Assembly: GCF_002020355.1 (NCBI RefSeq)
Contig: NZ_MPZV01000004.1
Span: 62,001 to 126,000, forward strand
Length of the DNA stretch: 64,000 nt
Source of the DNA: Thioclava sediminum
GTDB lineage: Bacteria > Pseudomonadota > Alphaproteobacteria > Rhodobacterales > Rhodobacteraceae
Direction of reading: 5' to 3'
The notes below the pieces were generated by a model. That model saw only the letters and a list, made by a program, of their open reading frames with translations. It did no database searches and had not been told where the DNA came from. Made by a program: the position numbers and the translations under genes. Shown here piece after piece: positions 43,055 to 51,876 of this stretch. Within the stretch, counting starts at the first letter, position 1; the number at the start of each line of letters is the position of its first letter.

Positions 43055-44572
43055 TCAAGCTGTCGCAGTTCCGCTTTGCGTCTCCTTCGATGCACTTGCA
43101 GCCTCGCCTTCCTCCTTCGGCGGATCGACGATTTCCGCGTCCTGAATGGGGGCGTCTTCGGCTTCATCTTCTTTCTTGGGCGAGGGTTCGGCACTCGGCT
43201 TGCCCACGATCAAGGGCAGCATCTCCGCCCCATGCGGCAGCGGCGACTGCGCCTGTTGCGGCTCGCGCCAGCTGAGCGTGTCGAAGCCACCGCAATTGTC
43301 ACAGATCGGCGTCCATTCGGACTGAATGTTCTGACATTTGTCGCAGCACCATTGCGGACCGCGCGGTGCAGTCAGGGCCCGGGCCAACCACCCGCGCACG
43401 ACGACATCCTCCGCCCCTTCACCGCGCTCGACCGCCGCCATGATCGTCAGCGATCGGGCCGTCGGATGTGTCTCGACGAGATCGCCCAGCGCCCGGCGCG
43501 CCGCAGGGAAATCTTCGGCCGCGATGTTCAGTTCCGCTTTCAGAAGGCGGGTTTCCTCATGATCGGGACGGCTCGAAAGCAGCTTCGAGAATCGCTTCAG
43601 CCGTGCTTCCGGCGTCTCATCCGGGGTAATCTCCGCGAAAGCGGTCGCAAGATCCGGATGCGGCCGCACTTCCCAAGCCTTCCGCAAGATACGCTCCGCC
43701 GCGCCTTTCTTGCCCTTGTCGATATAGGCGCGCGCCGCCATCACGACGGCAGGCACCAGATCGGGCGACGCTTTGGCGGCCGAAATAGCAGCTTCGCGCG
43801 CCTCGACGCTCGCACCTTCCTGCCAGACGCCCTTTGCCTCTTGCAGCGCGAGGACAGCATCGCGGCGCTTATGCACGTCACGCGGCAATTCGCCCTGGCG
43901 CATCTTCGCCTGCAAAATCTCCCGCGCGCCTTTCCAGTCGCCCGTCTCAGTCTGCAGCCCCAGAAGCGTATCCTGAACTTCACGGTGACGCGGTTTGATC
44001 GCGTAGGCTTTCTGCGCGAGCTTCAGCGCCGTTTCGGTATCGCCCTCTTCAAGCTTCTGGCGCAGCAGCCCGCGAATCCCCACGAACCGCGTGCGGTCAT
44101 CGGCGAGGAGCCGTTTGTAAACTTCGGTCGCTTTCTTCGAGTCGCCCGAGGCTTCCGCCGCCTGCGCAGTGAGAAGGTTGGTCAGCTCCGGCCGTTGTAG
44201 ATAGCGCTCGGCCTTCGCCGCTTTCGACATGGCGAGCTTGCCCTCGCCGGATGCGGCCGCGAGCAGCCCTTCGGACAAAGCCTGATAGCCTTTGCGCTCG
44301 CGATGCCGGTCGAAATAGCGGGTGATCGCGGTTTCGTCGCCCGCAAGGAAGCGCAGGAAGGCGACCACCAGACCGACGACCCGGATCACAATCCAGATCG
44401 CGATGAAAAGGATGATCGCCGCGATCACCGCCTGCAGCGGGCCCAAGGTGAATTCCATGCCGAGCGTCGTGATCCGCAGACCGCCCGTCATCTCGGCGAG
44501 ATGCGCGAGGCCCAGGGTCGCCGCGGCGACGATAATCAGAAACAGCGCGATTTTGATGAATGACCAGATCAT
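43055..44572 (-). CDS. hemY: HemY-like TPR membrane protein
   Basis: 505 residues from ATG 44572 (MIWSFIK), with AGGAGACGG upstream. Two membrane segments at residues ~5-25 and ~40-62 enclose a short periplasmic loop; TPR repeats fill residues ~120-410. A zinc-ribbon-like pair, CCDKCQNIQ and CDNCGG, lies near residue 415-435, then a Pro/Glu-rich tail. E. coli HemY lacks the ribbon, which is typical of alphaproteobacterial homologues. The precise role in tetrapyrrole synthesis is not established. It follows mic60 by 10 bp. Confidence 0.88.
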   Translation of the reverse strand: MIWSFIKIALFLIIVAAATLGLAHLAEMTGGLRITTLGMEFTLGPLQAVIAAIILFIAIWIVIRVVGLVVAFLRFLAGDETAITRYFDRHRERKGYQALSEGLLAAASGEGKLAMSKAAKAERYLQRPELTNLLTAQAAEASGDSKKATEVYKRLLADDRTRFVGIRGLLRQKLEEGDTETALKLAQKAYAIKPRHREVQDTLLGLQTETGDWKGAREILQAKMRQGELPRDVHKRRDAVLALQEAKGVWQEGASVEAREAAISAAKASPDLVPAVVMAARAYIDKGKKGAAERILRKAWEVRPHPDLATAFAEITPDETPEARLKRFSKLLSSRPDHEETRLLKAELNIAAEDFPAARRALGDLVETHPTARSLTIMAAVERGEGAEDVVVRGWLARALTAPRGPQWCCDKCQNIQSEWTPICDNCGGFDTLSWREPQQAQSPLPHGAEMLPLIVGKPSAEPSPKKEDEAEDAPIQDAEIVDPPKEEGEAASASKETQSGTATA

Positions 44573-44582
44573 GTCCGTCTCC

Positions 44583-46082
44583 TTATTGCGTCGCGCCAAG
44601 CTGGTTGGCCGCGTCGAGCGCAGCCACCCGTGCTTTCGCCTGGTTCACCCAGTCGGACATCGCCTCCTGCGCGGGGTCGGGCAGTTTCGCGATCTCGTCG
44701 AGCGCCTCGGACAAGGCCCCCCGGTCGACATCGGCCTGCGCCCGCGACAGCACCGCATCCGCGCTATTGCCCTCTTTCGGCGCGACCGAGCGTGCCCCGG
44801 TCTGAGCCAGAAGGAACGCGCCGACGCGATCGCTGATCGAGCCGCCCGTCTCGGTGCGGCGCGCCGCCTGAAGCGCTGCCCGCGCGGAATCGGGGAAGCT
44901 CGATTGCAGCGACTGAAGGCTCGGAATGTCGCCATTGAGCGCCGCCGGGATTTCGACACCTGCGTCGCGCAGATCGGCAAGCGGCGCGTCAAGCGACGTG
45001 CCCGCATCCAGCGCCGCTTTCACGCGCGCCGCCGCAGCCTGCGTCATCGCCGCCTTGGCGGCCGCTTCGCTTTGCGATTTCAGGTTCTGCGCCTGCGCTT
45101 CGGCTTCCTTGATCCGGGCTTCGGCGGCTTTCGCGGCTGCTTCGATCTCGGCTTGCGCCGCACTGCCGCCAGTGTCGGTCTGCAGCGACGCGATCTGAGA
45201 TTTCAGATCCTCCAGCGCGGATTTGTTCGCCCGGATATCCGCATTGACCTGATCGAGCGCGCCTTGAACGCCCGACAGATCCGGCGCGGGCGGCTGCGAC
45301 GATTTCAGGGTCGCAATCTCTTCGGAGAGTTGGCCGATTTGCTTCGATTGGTCATCGAGCTTGGCTTGAATGGCCGCCTCGTCCACCGGGGCCGGCGCGG
45401 TCGGCAGCCATCCGGAAAGTTGCGGCGGCAGGTTGGGGATCGCCCAGATCGCGACGCCCGCCCCGATTACAGCCGCAATCACACCGCCCAAGAAAGCAGA
45501 TCCGAACCCGCCGCGCTTTTCGATCACCGGCTGGGGCGAGGTGTTCGCCTTTGCCGTATCGCTTTTCGGCGGGGTCTTATCGGTGGTTGTGGCGCTGCTA
45601 GTCGTCGCGGCGCTCGCAGGCTTCTCGGCCTGCGCTTTATCTTCCGATGCGCCGCTTGCGGTCGACTTCTTCGGCTCGGCCTCCGGTTTTGCACTGGTCG
45701 TGGCCGGGGTCGAGGTCGTCTCAGCCTTCGCAGTCGCAGAATCGGACTTCAGCGCCGCATCGGATTTCGCAGGCGTCTCCGCCTTGATTGCCGGCGTGGA
45801 GGTCGGCTTGGCGGTCCCGGTCGTGCTCTTGGACGTATCCGCTTTGGTCGCAGGCGTAGACGTGGGGGACGACTTCGCGGGCGTGCTCGATTTCGATGCC
45901 GTAGCAGGCTTGCTGGACGCGGCCGCGCTCGACTTGTCCGTCGCCTCGGGAGTCGTGGCGGCCTTGCTATCCTTCGGGGTTTGCGAAGAGGTTGCGTCGG
46001 ATTTGGTCTCGGACTCGGTCGTCGATTTCGCGTCTTCCGGCTTGCTCGTATCGGAAGATTTCCCGGTTGTCCGTTTCGCCAT
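44583..46082 (-). CDS. Alphaproteobacterial Mic60 (mitofilin) homologue
   Basis: A 499-residue protein. The first ~185 residues are Lys/Ser/Thr/Ala/Pro-rich and disordered; a single membrane segment follows (FLGGVIAAVIGAGVAIWAIP, near residues 193-212); then a coiled coil to about residue 350 (many A-K-A-A-E repeats). The C-terminal mitofilin signature region ends at NQAKARVAALDAANQL. Mic60 bends membranes at crista junctions in mitochondria; alphaproteobacterial versions do so at intracytoplasmic membranes. The hemD-mic60-hemY order is the known synteny that identifies this family. Confidence 0.85.
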   Translation of the reverse strand: MAKRTTGKSSDTSKPEDAKSTTESETKSDATSSQTPKDSKAATTPEATDKSSAAASSKPATASKSSTPAKSSPTSTPATKADTSKSTTGTAKPTSTPAIKAETPAKSDAALKSDSATAKAETTSTPATTSAKPEAEPKKSTASGASEDKAQAEKPASAATTSSATTTDKTPPKSDTAKANTSPQPVIEKRGGFGSAFLGGVIAAVIGAGVAIWAIPNLPPQLSGWLPTAPAPVDEAAIQAKLDDQSKQIGQLSEEIATLKSSQPPAPDLSGVQGALDQVNADIRANKSALEDLKSQIASLQTDTGGSAAQAEIEAAAKAAEARIKEAEAQAQNLKSQSEAAAKAAMTQAAAARVKAALDAGTSLDAPLADLRDAGVEIPAALNGDIPSLQSLQSSFPDSARAALQAARRTETGGSISDRVGAFLLAQTGARSVAPKEGNSADAVLSRAQADVDRGALSEALDEIAKLPDPAQEAMSDWVNQAKARVAALDAANQLGATQ

Positions 46083-46150
46083 CGTCTAAGCCCTCCACTG
46101 CCGCACCAAATTGCGCGTTCACATCAACTTAGAAGTCAGTCCGCGACTGC

Positions 46151-46876
46151 TCAACCCGCCTTTTGCCTTTGCAGCAAGACGGCTAGCGCATCGAGCATCC
46201 CTTGCGCATCGGGATGCGGGGCAACTTCCAGATGGCACAAGCTAGCGCTTTTGAGGCGAGACGCCACTGCCTCGCTCATGGCTGCGACAAAGAGCGGCGG
46301 CTTAGGCGCATCGGGCATAGAATTTAGGAAGCGATCCGCCGCGTTTGGCGAGAAAATCGGCACCAAAACGGGGCGCGATGCGCGCAGTACCGCCTGCGCT
46401 TCCTCGCTCAACGGACGTGAGACCTGGCGGTAAATGATCGCGGATTCAGTCTCTATTCCGGCGGAATTCAGCCGGTTTTCGAGATCGAATGCGACCTGCT
46501 CTCCCCGAAGAAAGAGCAGTTTTCCGCCGAGCTCCCGCTGCGCGATCATTTCGCTCAACGCCTCCGCATCGCCCGGTCCAGAGATCGCATCGAACCCGGC
46601 CTCCCGCGCCGCCTGCGCCGTGCGCTGTCCCACGCAATAGGCGCGGCGGCCCTGTCCCTGAGCCAGTCGCTGGAAAGCAGCCACGGCATTTTGCGAGGTG
46701 AAGATCGCAGTCTGAAACTCGGGGATCTGTACGTCCAGCGCCTCAATCTCCGTGAGTGGAGACATAACGACGGGCCAATCCTGCCCAAACCTGTTGCGGA
46801 ATGCCTCGACGAATCCCTCTGACGCGACGGCGGGTCGCGTGACGAGGAGAATCGGTCTCTCAGGCTGGCTGTCCAT
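46151..46876 (-). CDS. hemD: Uroporphyrinogen-III synthase
   Basis: 241 residues of the HemD fold. Sequence identity in this family is low, but the N-terminus [33 protein letters not shown] and the C-terminal [13 protein letters not shown] follow its pattern. It closes hydroxymethylbilane to uroporphyrinogen III, the branch point of haem, sirohaem and cobalamin synthesis. It is divergent from tsaD across 73 bp and is the first gene of the hemD-mic60-hemY unit. A weak copy of the dispersed palindrome lies at 46445-46457, using an ATA codon. Confidence 0.9.
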   Translation of the reverse strand: MDSQPERPILLVTRPAVASEGFVEAFRNRFGQDWPVVMSPLTEIEALDVQIPEFQTAIFTSQNAVAAFQRLAQGQGRRAYCVGQRTAQAAREAGFDAISGPGDAEALSEMIAQRELGGKLLFLRGEQVAFDLENRLNSAGIETESAIIYRQVSRPLSEEAQAVLRASRPVLVPIFSPNAADRFLNSMPDAPKPPLFVAAMSEAVASRLKSASLCHLEVAPHPDAQGMLDALAVLLQRQKAG

Positions 46877-46949
46877 CCACCGCCCCGGGATTGTGCGAAC
46901 GCTTCCCCGGTGTTACCTGCGTTGGATAACCCACGCAACAGGCGCCCCG

Positions 46950-48044
46950 ATGACCGATACGCTGACCTTTCTCGGGCTGGAATCGAGCTGCGACGATACG
47001 GCAGCGGCGATCGTGCGCCTGACGGATGGCCAGCCGGAGATCCTCTCGAGCGTCGTCGCCGGGCAGACCGATCTGCATGCGGCCTTTGGCGGCGTGGTCC
47101 CCGAAATCGCCGCGCGCGCCCATGCCGAGAAGCTCGATCTCTGCGTCGAAGAGGCGCTGGAAGAGGCCGGGCTTGGGCTCGACGCGCTTGACGGCATCGC
47201 GGTGACGGCGGGTCCGGGGCTGATCGGCGGGGTGATGTCGGGCGTGATGTGCGCCAAGGGCCTCGCCGCCGGGGCGGGTCTGCCGCTGGTTGGCGTGAAC
47301 CACTTGGCGGGCCATGCGCTGACCCCGCGCCTGACCGATGGGCTGGCCTTTCCCTATCTGATGCTGCTGGTCTCCGGTGGGCATTGTCAGTTCCTGATCG
47401 CGAAAGGGCCGGAGGATTTCTCGCGGCTCGGTGGCACGATCGACGACGCGCCGGGCGAGGCCTTCGACAAGGCGGCGAAGCTGATGGCCCTGCCCCAACC
47501 CGGCGGACCCTCCGTCGAGGCCGAGGCGCGCAAGGGCGATCCCAAGGCTTTTGCCTTTCCGCGGCCTCTTTTGGATCGGCCGGGTTGCGATATGTCCTTC
47601 TCCGGGTTGAAGACCGCGCTGCTGCGCGCCCGCGATCAGGTGGTGGCAGAGCATGGCGGGCTGCCGCGCCAGATCCGCGCCGATCTTTGCGCGGGTTTCC
47701 AGCAGGCGATTGCGGATGTTCTTGTCGAGAAATCGCGGCGCGCCTTGGCGGAATACCTGAAACTCGCGCCCGCCAACCCCGGCTTCGCGGTCGCAGGCGG
47801 TGTCGCGGCAAATCAGGCCATTCGGGCTGGATTAGAGACTGTTTCACGTGAAATGGGCGCGGATTTCGTGGCCCCGCCCTTGAAGCTTTGCACCGATAAC
47901 GCGGCGATGATCGCATGGGCCGGGATCGAGAGATTCCGCAGTGGCGCGCAAGACGGGATGGACCTGACCGCCCGCCCCCGCTGGCCGCTGGATCGCAGCG
48001 CCGCCCCGCTTCTTGGATCGGGAAAGAAGGGGGCCAAGGCATGA
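46950..48044 (+). CDS. tsaD: tRNA N6-adenosine threonylcarbamoyltransferase TsaD
   Basis: A 364-residue ASKHA-fold enzyme. The start is [15 protein letters not shown]. The metal-binding HxxxH lies in [12 protein letters not shown], followed by [11 protein letters not shown] and a C-terminal [17 protein letters not shown]. It transfers the threonylcarbamoyl group made by TsaC to A37 of tRNAs, working with TsaB and TsaE (tsaE at 14183-14677). A parS-like palindrome lies inside the coding sequence at 47840-47855, overlapping a rare TTA leucine codon region. The stop overlaps gpsA. Confidence 0.97.
   Translation: MTDTLTFLGLESSCDDTAAAIVRLTDGQPEILSSVVAGQTDLHAAFGGVVPEIAARAHAEKLDLCVEEALEEAGLGLDALDGIAVTAGPGLIGGVMSGVMCAKGLAAGAGLPLVGVNHLAGHALTPRLTDGLAFPYLMLLVSGGHCQFLIAKGPEDFSRLGGTIDDAPGEAFDKAAKLMALPQPGGPSVEAEARKGDPKAFAFPRPLLDRPGCDMSFSGLKTALLRARDQVVAEHGGLPRQIRADLCAGFQQAIADVLVEKSRRALAEYLKLAPANPGFAVAGGVAANQAIRAGLETVSREMGADFVAPPLKLCTDNAAMIAWAGIERFRSGAQDGMDLTARPRWPLDRSAAPLLGSGKKGAKA
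47840..47855. promoter_or_regulatory. parS-like ParB binding site inside tsaD
   Basis: TGTTTCACGTGAAATG matches the bacterial parS consensus TGTTTCACGTGAAACA at 14 of 16 positions, and the inner 13 of 14. It encodes Val-Ser-Arg-Glu in TsaD with the codons GTT-TCA-CGT-GAA, uncommon in this GC-rich genome. That suggests the bases are kept for a reason other than protein. Confidence 0.65.
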
Positions 48045-48997
48045 GTATTTCGGTTCTGGGCGCGGGCGCTTTCGGCACGGCGATGGCGGTGACGCTGTCG
48101 CAAAACGGGCCGGTGACCCTTTGGGCGCGCGATGCCGAGCAAGTGCAGGCCATGCGCGAGAGCCGTGAAAACTCGCGCCGCCTTCCGGGTGTAAAACTGC
48201 CCGAAAACGTCACTGTTTCGGCGGAAATCGCAGATGCACTGCAGGCCGAGACGCTACTTCTCGCGATGCCGATGCAGAAGATGGCCGGGTTTCTCGACAC
48301 CCATTCCGACACGCTTACGGGTAAGACCCTCGTCTCCTGCTCCAAGGGGATCGATCTTTCTACCGGCCAAGGGCCGACGGCCCTGATCCGCGCGAAAGTC
48401 CCGGGGGTGCGGGCTGCCGTGCTGACCGGGCCGAGCTTTGCCGGAGATATTGCGCGCGGCCTGCCGACTGCGCTTACGCTGGCCTGCGCCGATCATTCCG
48501 AGGAGCTGCAGGCCGAGCTGTCGACGCCGACGCTGCGGCTGTATCGCACGACCGACACGACCGGGGCGGAACTCGGCGGCGCGCTGAAGAACGTCTATGC
48601 GATCGCCGCGGGCACCGTGATCGGCGCAGGGCTCGGGGATTCCGCACGCGCCGCGCTTATGACCCGCGGTTTCGCCGAGATGCTGCGGATCGCGACGGAA
48701 CTGGGCGCCCGGCCCGAGACGCTGTCGGGCCTGTCCGGCTTCGGCGATCTGGTGCTGACCTGCACCTCGACGCAATCGCGCAATTTCCGGTTCGGCTGCG
48801 CGATCGGCTCGGGCGAAGTCTTCGATCCCTCGATTACCGTCGAGGGGGCCGCGACCGCGAAGGCCCTGAACAAGCTGGCCCATGCGCGCGAGCTGGAGAT
48901 TCCGGTCGCCGCGATGGTTCTTGCGCTTACCGAACAGTCAATCAGCGTGGATGAGGCGATGCAGGCTCTGCTCGCCCGCCCCTTGAAGGAGGAATGA
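48041..48997 (+). CDS. gpsA: Glycerol-3-phosphate dehydrogenase [NAD(P)+]
   Basis: A 318-residue enzyme whose ATG overlaps the tsaD stop. The Rossmann loop is [12 protein letters not shown]; the catalytic lysine lies in [13 protein letters not shown], and [15 protein letters not shown] is a family block. It reduces dihydroxyacetone phosphate to sn-glycerol-3-phosphate for phospholipid synthesis. The tsaD-gpsA-yciI-EVE order is common in Rhodobacteraceae. Confidence 0.97.
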   Translation: MSISVLGAGAFGTAMAVTLSQNGPVTLWARDAEQVQAMRESRENSRRLPGVKLPENVTVSAEIADALQAETLLLAMPMQKMAGFLDTHSDTLTGKTLVSCSKGIDLSTGQGPTALIRAKVPGVRAAVLTGPSFAGDIARGLPTALTLACADHSEELQAELSTPTLRLYRTTDTTGAELGGALKNVYAIAAGTVIGAGLGDSARAALMTRGFAEMLRIATELGARPETLSGLSGFGDLVLTCTSTQSRNFRFGCAIGSGEVFDPSITVEGAATAKALNKLAHARELEIPVAAMVLALTEQSISVDEAMQALLARPLKEE

Positions 48998-48998
48998 G

Positions 48999-49268
48999 AT
49001 GTATTTTGCCGTGATCTGCCGTGACAAGCCCGGCGCCCTGCAAACCCGGATGGACAACCGCGAGAAGCACCTCGCCTATATCGAAGAGACCGGCGTTGTC
49101 TTCATGGCGGGCCCGTTTCTCGAGAATGACCAGATGGTCGGCTCGCTCGTGATCGTGGAGGCCGAGAGCCTCGAGGCCGCACAGGACTGGGCCGCGAACG
49201 ATCCCTATGCCAAGGCGGGGCTGTTCGAGGATGTGCAGGTCAAGGCGTGGAAAAAGGTGATCGGCTGA
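48999..49268 (+). CDS. YciI family protein
   Basis: An 89-residue ferredoxin-like-fold protein. The start is MYFAVICRDKPGALQTRM, with the conserved His-Asp region of YciI represented by AHIEE-like KHLAYIEETG and the phrase AQDWAANDPYAKAGLFE near the C-terminus. Function is unknown, although some relatives have dehydrochlorinase-like activity. It begins 1 bp after gpsA and its stop overlaps the EVE gene. Confidence 0.87.
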   Translation: MYFAVICRDKPGALQTRMDNREKHLAYIEETGVVFMAGPFLENDQMVGSLVIVEAESLEAAQDWAANDPYAKAGLFEDVQVKAWKKVIG

Positions 49269-49690
49269 TGCGGTACTGGCTGTTCAAATCGGAACCCAAC
49301 AAGTTTTCCTGGGACGATCTGGTCGCCAAGGGCGATGCGGGCGAGGAATGGGACGGCATCCGCAACTATCTCGCGCGTAACAACATGCGCGAGATGAAGG
49401 TCGGCGATCGCGGCCTGTTCTACCATTCGAATATCGGCAAGGAGGTCGTCGGCATCTGCGAGGTCGTGGCCGAGACCCATCCGGATTCCACCACCGACGA
49501 TCCGCGCTGGGATTGCGTGGACCTCAAGGCGGTGCGGCCCTTCACCAAGCCGGTCACGCTGGCCGATGTGAAAGGCGAGCCGCGCCTGTCGGAGATGTCG
49601 CTTGTGACCTCGATGCGGCTGTCGGTTCAGCCGGTCACCGAAGAGGAATGGAAGATCGTCTGCGAGATGGGCGAGACCGATCCGACCTGA
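49268..49690 (+). CDS. EVE domain protein
   Basis: A 140-residue EVE (PUA-like) domain from ATG 49268. The N-terminal YWLFKSEPNKFSWDDL and the block GDRGLFYHSNIGKEVVGICEV are diagnostic. EVE domains recognise modified bases in DNA or RNA. Genomes often carry it as a single-domain protein next to YciI, gpsA and tsaD, and the tRNA-modification neighbour tsaD hints at an RNA link, but this is inference. Confidence 0.9.
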   Translation: MRYWLFKSEPNKFSWDDLVAKGDAGEEWDGIRNYLARNNMREMKVGDRGLFYHSNIGKEVVGICEVVAETHPDSTTDDPRWDCVDLKAVRPFTKPVTLADVKGEPRLSEMSLVTSMRLSVQPVTEEEWKIVCEMGETDPT

Positions 49691-49939
49691 ACCGGATAAA
49701 ACAGGAGGGTTCCGGCACCCCAGCCAGAACCCTCCTTCACCCACGTGCACCCCTACGCACCACACGTGAAACTAAATCTCGGGTCTGGCCATCCTGGCCT
49801 CTGCCTTATGCGTATATGCAAAGATGCGGTCGCGCAAATGGCATCTACGGACAATATTCCTAAAATTCAGGGCGTTAACCGAAAACTCACGCCGCAAACG
49901 CGTGATTGCCATAGCGCGCTGCCGCGCTAATCTAGAGGC
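49691..49939 (+). other. Largest intergenic gap, with hairpin, CACGTG pair and dyad
   Basis: This 249-bp gap is the only one above 150 bp and is noticeably AT-richer in its second half. It holds a nine-bp stem, GGAGGGTTC (49704-49712) with GAACCCTCC (49727-49735), that probably ends the EVE transcript. Two CACGTG sequences follow near 49742 and 49764, and the palindrome TCACGC-N7-GCGTGA is at 49887-49905. No open frame with a ribosome site is convincing. A small RNA or the promoter of the CbiX-like gene is possible. Confidence 0.5.
49704..49737 (+). terminator. Possible terminator after the EVE gene
   Basis: A nine-bp perfect stem with a 14-base loop is followed by only two T residues before CACC, so termination would be weak. 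It is the only hairpin downstream of the tsaD-gpsA-yciI-EVE run. Confidence 0.5.
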
Positions 49940-50623
49940 ATGCAGCCGGTCATTCTCGTCGCCCATGGATCCCCGTCCGAGCCTGAAATTCAGGAGAAGG
50001 CTCTCTTTTCCTTGGCCAATAAGGTCTCGGAGGAGATGCCGGGCCGCAAGATAGACGCGGCGACCCTTGCAAAACCCGGGTCGTTGGAGGCTGCCTTGGC
50101 GCGGCACGATAATCCGGTGATCTATCCCTATTTCATGGCGCAGGGCTGGTTCACCAAGACCGAACTTCCGCGGCGGCTGGCGGCGGCTGGCTCACAAGCG
50201 CGCCAGTTGGAGCCGTTTGGCGTCGACCCTGCGCTGCCCGATCTGCTGACCAGAGTAATCCTTGAGGCCCGCGCTTCGAAGGGAATCCCAGCCGACTCGC
50301 CCCTGATTCTCGTAGCGCACGGGTCGAAAATATCGCGAAAATCGCGCAATTCGGTTTACGACATGGCCGAAACCTTGGGCCGCAATTCCGCGATGCCGGA
50401 GATTCATGTGGCCTTGATCGAAGAGCCCCCGTTCCTCGAAGATGTGGCCCGCGCGCACCCGGATGGCGTGTGTCTGCCCTTCTTCGCGCTGCGGGCGGGA
50501 CATGTGACAGGCGATATTCCCGAGGCCTTGCAAGCAGCTAGCTATCGGGGGCACCTTTTGCCCGAAATCGGGGCCCATCGTGAGGTTCCCGTCCTGATTG
50601 CACAGGCGGTTTCGCGTGTCTGA
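49940..50623 (+). CDS. CbiX-like sirohydrochlorin chelatase family protein
   Basis: 227 residues in two CbiX-type halves. The N-terminal half starts PVILVAHGSPSEPEIQ and the second half carries LILVAHGSKISRKSRN. The VAHGS strand of each half holds the His that binds the metal or porphyrin. Full-length CbiX has about this size, and the enzyme inserts cobalt or iron into sirohydrochlorin. There is no His-rich tail and no adjacent cobalamin gene, so the metal and substrate are uncertain. Confidence 0.75.
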   Translation: MQPVILVAHGSPSEPEIQEKALFSLANKVSEEMPGRKIDAATLAKPGSLEAALARHDNPVIYPYFMAQGWFTKTELPRRLAAAGSQARQLEPFGVDPALPDLLTRVILEARASKGIPADSPLILVAHGSKISRKSRNSVYDMAETLGRNSAMPEIHVALIEEPPFLEDVARAHPDGVCLPFFALRAGHVTGDIPEALQAASYRGHLLPEIGAHREVPVLIAQAVSRV

Positions 50624-50649
50624 TCACGAACCTTCACGGACTCGTAGAT

Positions 50650-50681
50650 TGTCACATAGCTGTTACATAATGTTTGCATAA
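50650..50681 (+). promoter_or_regulatory. PhoB box and promoter of the pst operon
   Basis: Direct repeats spaced by 11 bp, TGTCACATAGC (50650-50660) and TGTTACATAAT (50661-50671), match the Pho-box pattern CTGTCAT-N4 repeated. A third weak repeat follows at 50671. GCATAA at 50676-50681 could be the -10. The box lies about 85 bp before pstS. Confidence 0.82.
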
Positions 50682-50754
50682 GCGTCACCGAAGACCCCTA
50701 GGACCGCGCTGAGGCCACTCGACGGCCCAAATTTGAGAACACTGGGAGTGATCT

Positions 50755-51795
50755 ATGAAATCGTTCAACCTCGCCGCCTCCGCGATCGCGATCGTTGCCG
50801 CTTCGGGCACCGCCGCTTTCGCGCGTGACAACATCCAGGTCGCCGGTTCCTCGACCGTGCTGCCCTACGCCTCCATCGTCGCCGAAGCCTTCGGCGAAAA
50901 CTTCGATTACCCGACCCCGGTCGTGGAATCGGGCGGTTCCTCGGCTGGCCTGAAGCGCTTCTGCGAAGGCGTTGGCGAAAACACGATCGACGTCGCGAAC
51001 GCTTCGCGCAAGATCAAGGACAAAGAAGTCGCGACCTGCGCCGACAATGGCGTCACCGACATCATGGAAGTCCGCATCGGCTATGACGGCATCGTCTTCG
51101 CGTCGCAAAAAGACGGCCCGGCCTTCAACGCATTCACCCCCTCGGACATCTTCAACGCGCTCGGCGCGAAGGTCTTGAAGGACGGCGAAATCGTCGACAA
51201 CGGCTACGCCAAGTGGAACGAGTTCAACTCCGACCTGCCGGATGCCGACATCATCGCCTTCATCCCGGGCACCAAGCACGGCACCCGTGAAGTCTTCGAA
51301 GAGAAGGTTCTGGAAGCTGGCTGTGAAGCGACCGGCGCGAAAGAAGCCTTCATCGCTTCGGGCATGGACGAAAAAGCAGCCGGCAAGGCCTGCATGGAAG
51401 TCCGCACCGACGGCAAGGCTGTCGACATCGACGGCGACTACACCGAGACCCTCGCCCGCATCGGCTCGAACCCGAACGGCATCGGCGTCTTCGGTCTGGC
51501 GTTCTACGAGAACAACACCGACAAGCTGAAAGTCGCGACCATGTCGGGCGTCGAGCCCTCGACCGAGACCATCGCTTCGGGCGAGTACCCGGTGTCGCGT
51601 CCGCTCTACTTCTACGTCAAGAAAGCGCATATCGGCGTGATCCCCGGCCTGAAAGAATACGCTGAGTTCTTCGTCTCCGACGAGATCGCTGGCCCCGACG
51701 GCCCGCTCGCTCAGTACGGCCTCGTTGCTGACCCGGAACTGGCCAAGACCCAGGACGCCGTGTCGAACGAAGTGACCATGGGTTCGGGCTCGTAA
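50755..51795 (+). CDS. pstS: Phosphate ABC transporter substrate-binding protein PstS
   Basis: A 346-residue periplasmic protein. The signal peptide ends at AAFA (residue ~23). Phosphate-binding blocks are VAGSSTVLPYA, SGGSSAGLKRF and KHGTREVFEE. This longer PstS type is common in alphaproteobacteria. It is the first gene of the pst operon under a Pho box, and the terminator after it lets pstS be expressed above the transporter genes. Confidence 0.96.
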   Translation: MKSFNLAASAIAIVAASGTAAFARDNIQVAGSSTVLPYASIVAEAFGENFDYPTPVVESGGSSAGLKRFCEGVGENTIDVANASRKIKDKEVATCADNGVTDIMEVRIGYDGIVFASQKDGPAFNAFTPSDIFNALGAKVLKDGEIVDNGYAKWNEFNSDLPDADIIAFIPGTKHGTREVFEEKVLEAGCEATGAKEAFIASGMDEKAAGKACMEVRTDGKAVDIDGDYTETLARIGSNPNGIGVFGLAFYENNTDKLKVATMSGVEPSTETIASGEYPVSRPLYFYVKKAHIGVIPGLKEYAEFFVSDEIAGPDGPLAQYGLVADPELAKTQDAVSNEVTMGSGS

Positions 51796-51812
51796 TCGAG
51801 ACCGCTATCTTC

Positions 51813-51844
51813 AGGGGGCGGCATATTTCGCTGCCCCCTTTTTC
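51813..51844 (+). terminator. Attenuating terminator between pstS and pstC
   Basis: AGGGGGCGGC (51813-51822) pairs with GCTGCCCCCT (51830-51839; one G-T pair) across a seven-base loop, followed by a long T-rich tail. It separates the abundant binding protein from the permease genes. Confidence 0.88.
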
Positions 51845-51876
51845 CTTTTTGGTTATTTTCAACTGGTGGGGCTGAA

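Noticed and set aside
49741-49775. Second parS site
   Set aside because: CACGTGAAAC matches one half only; the other half of the palindrome is absent, and the neighbouring CACGTG has no parS flanks.
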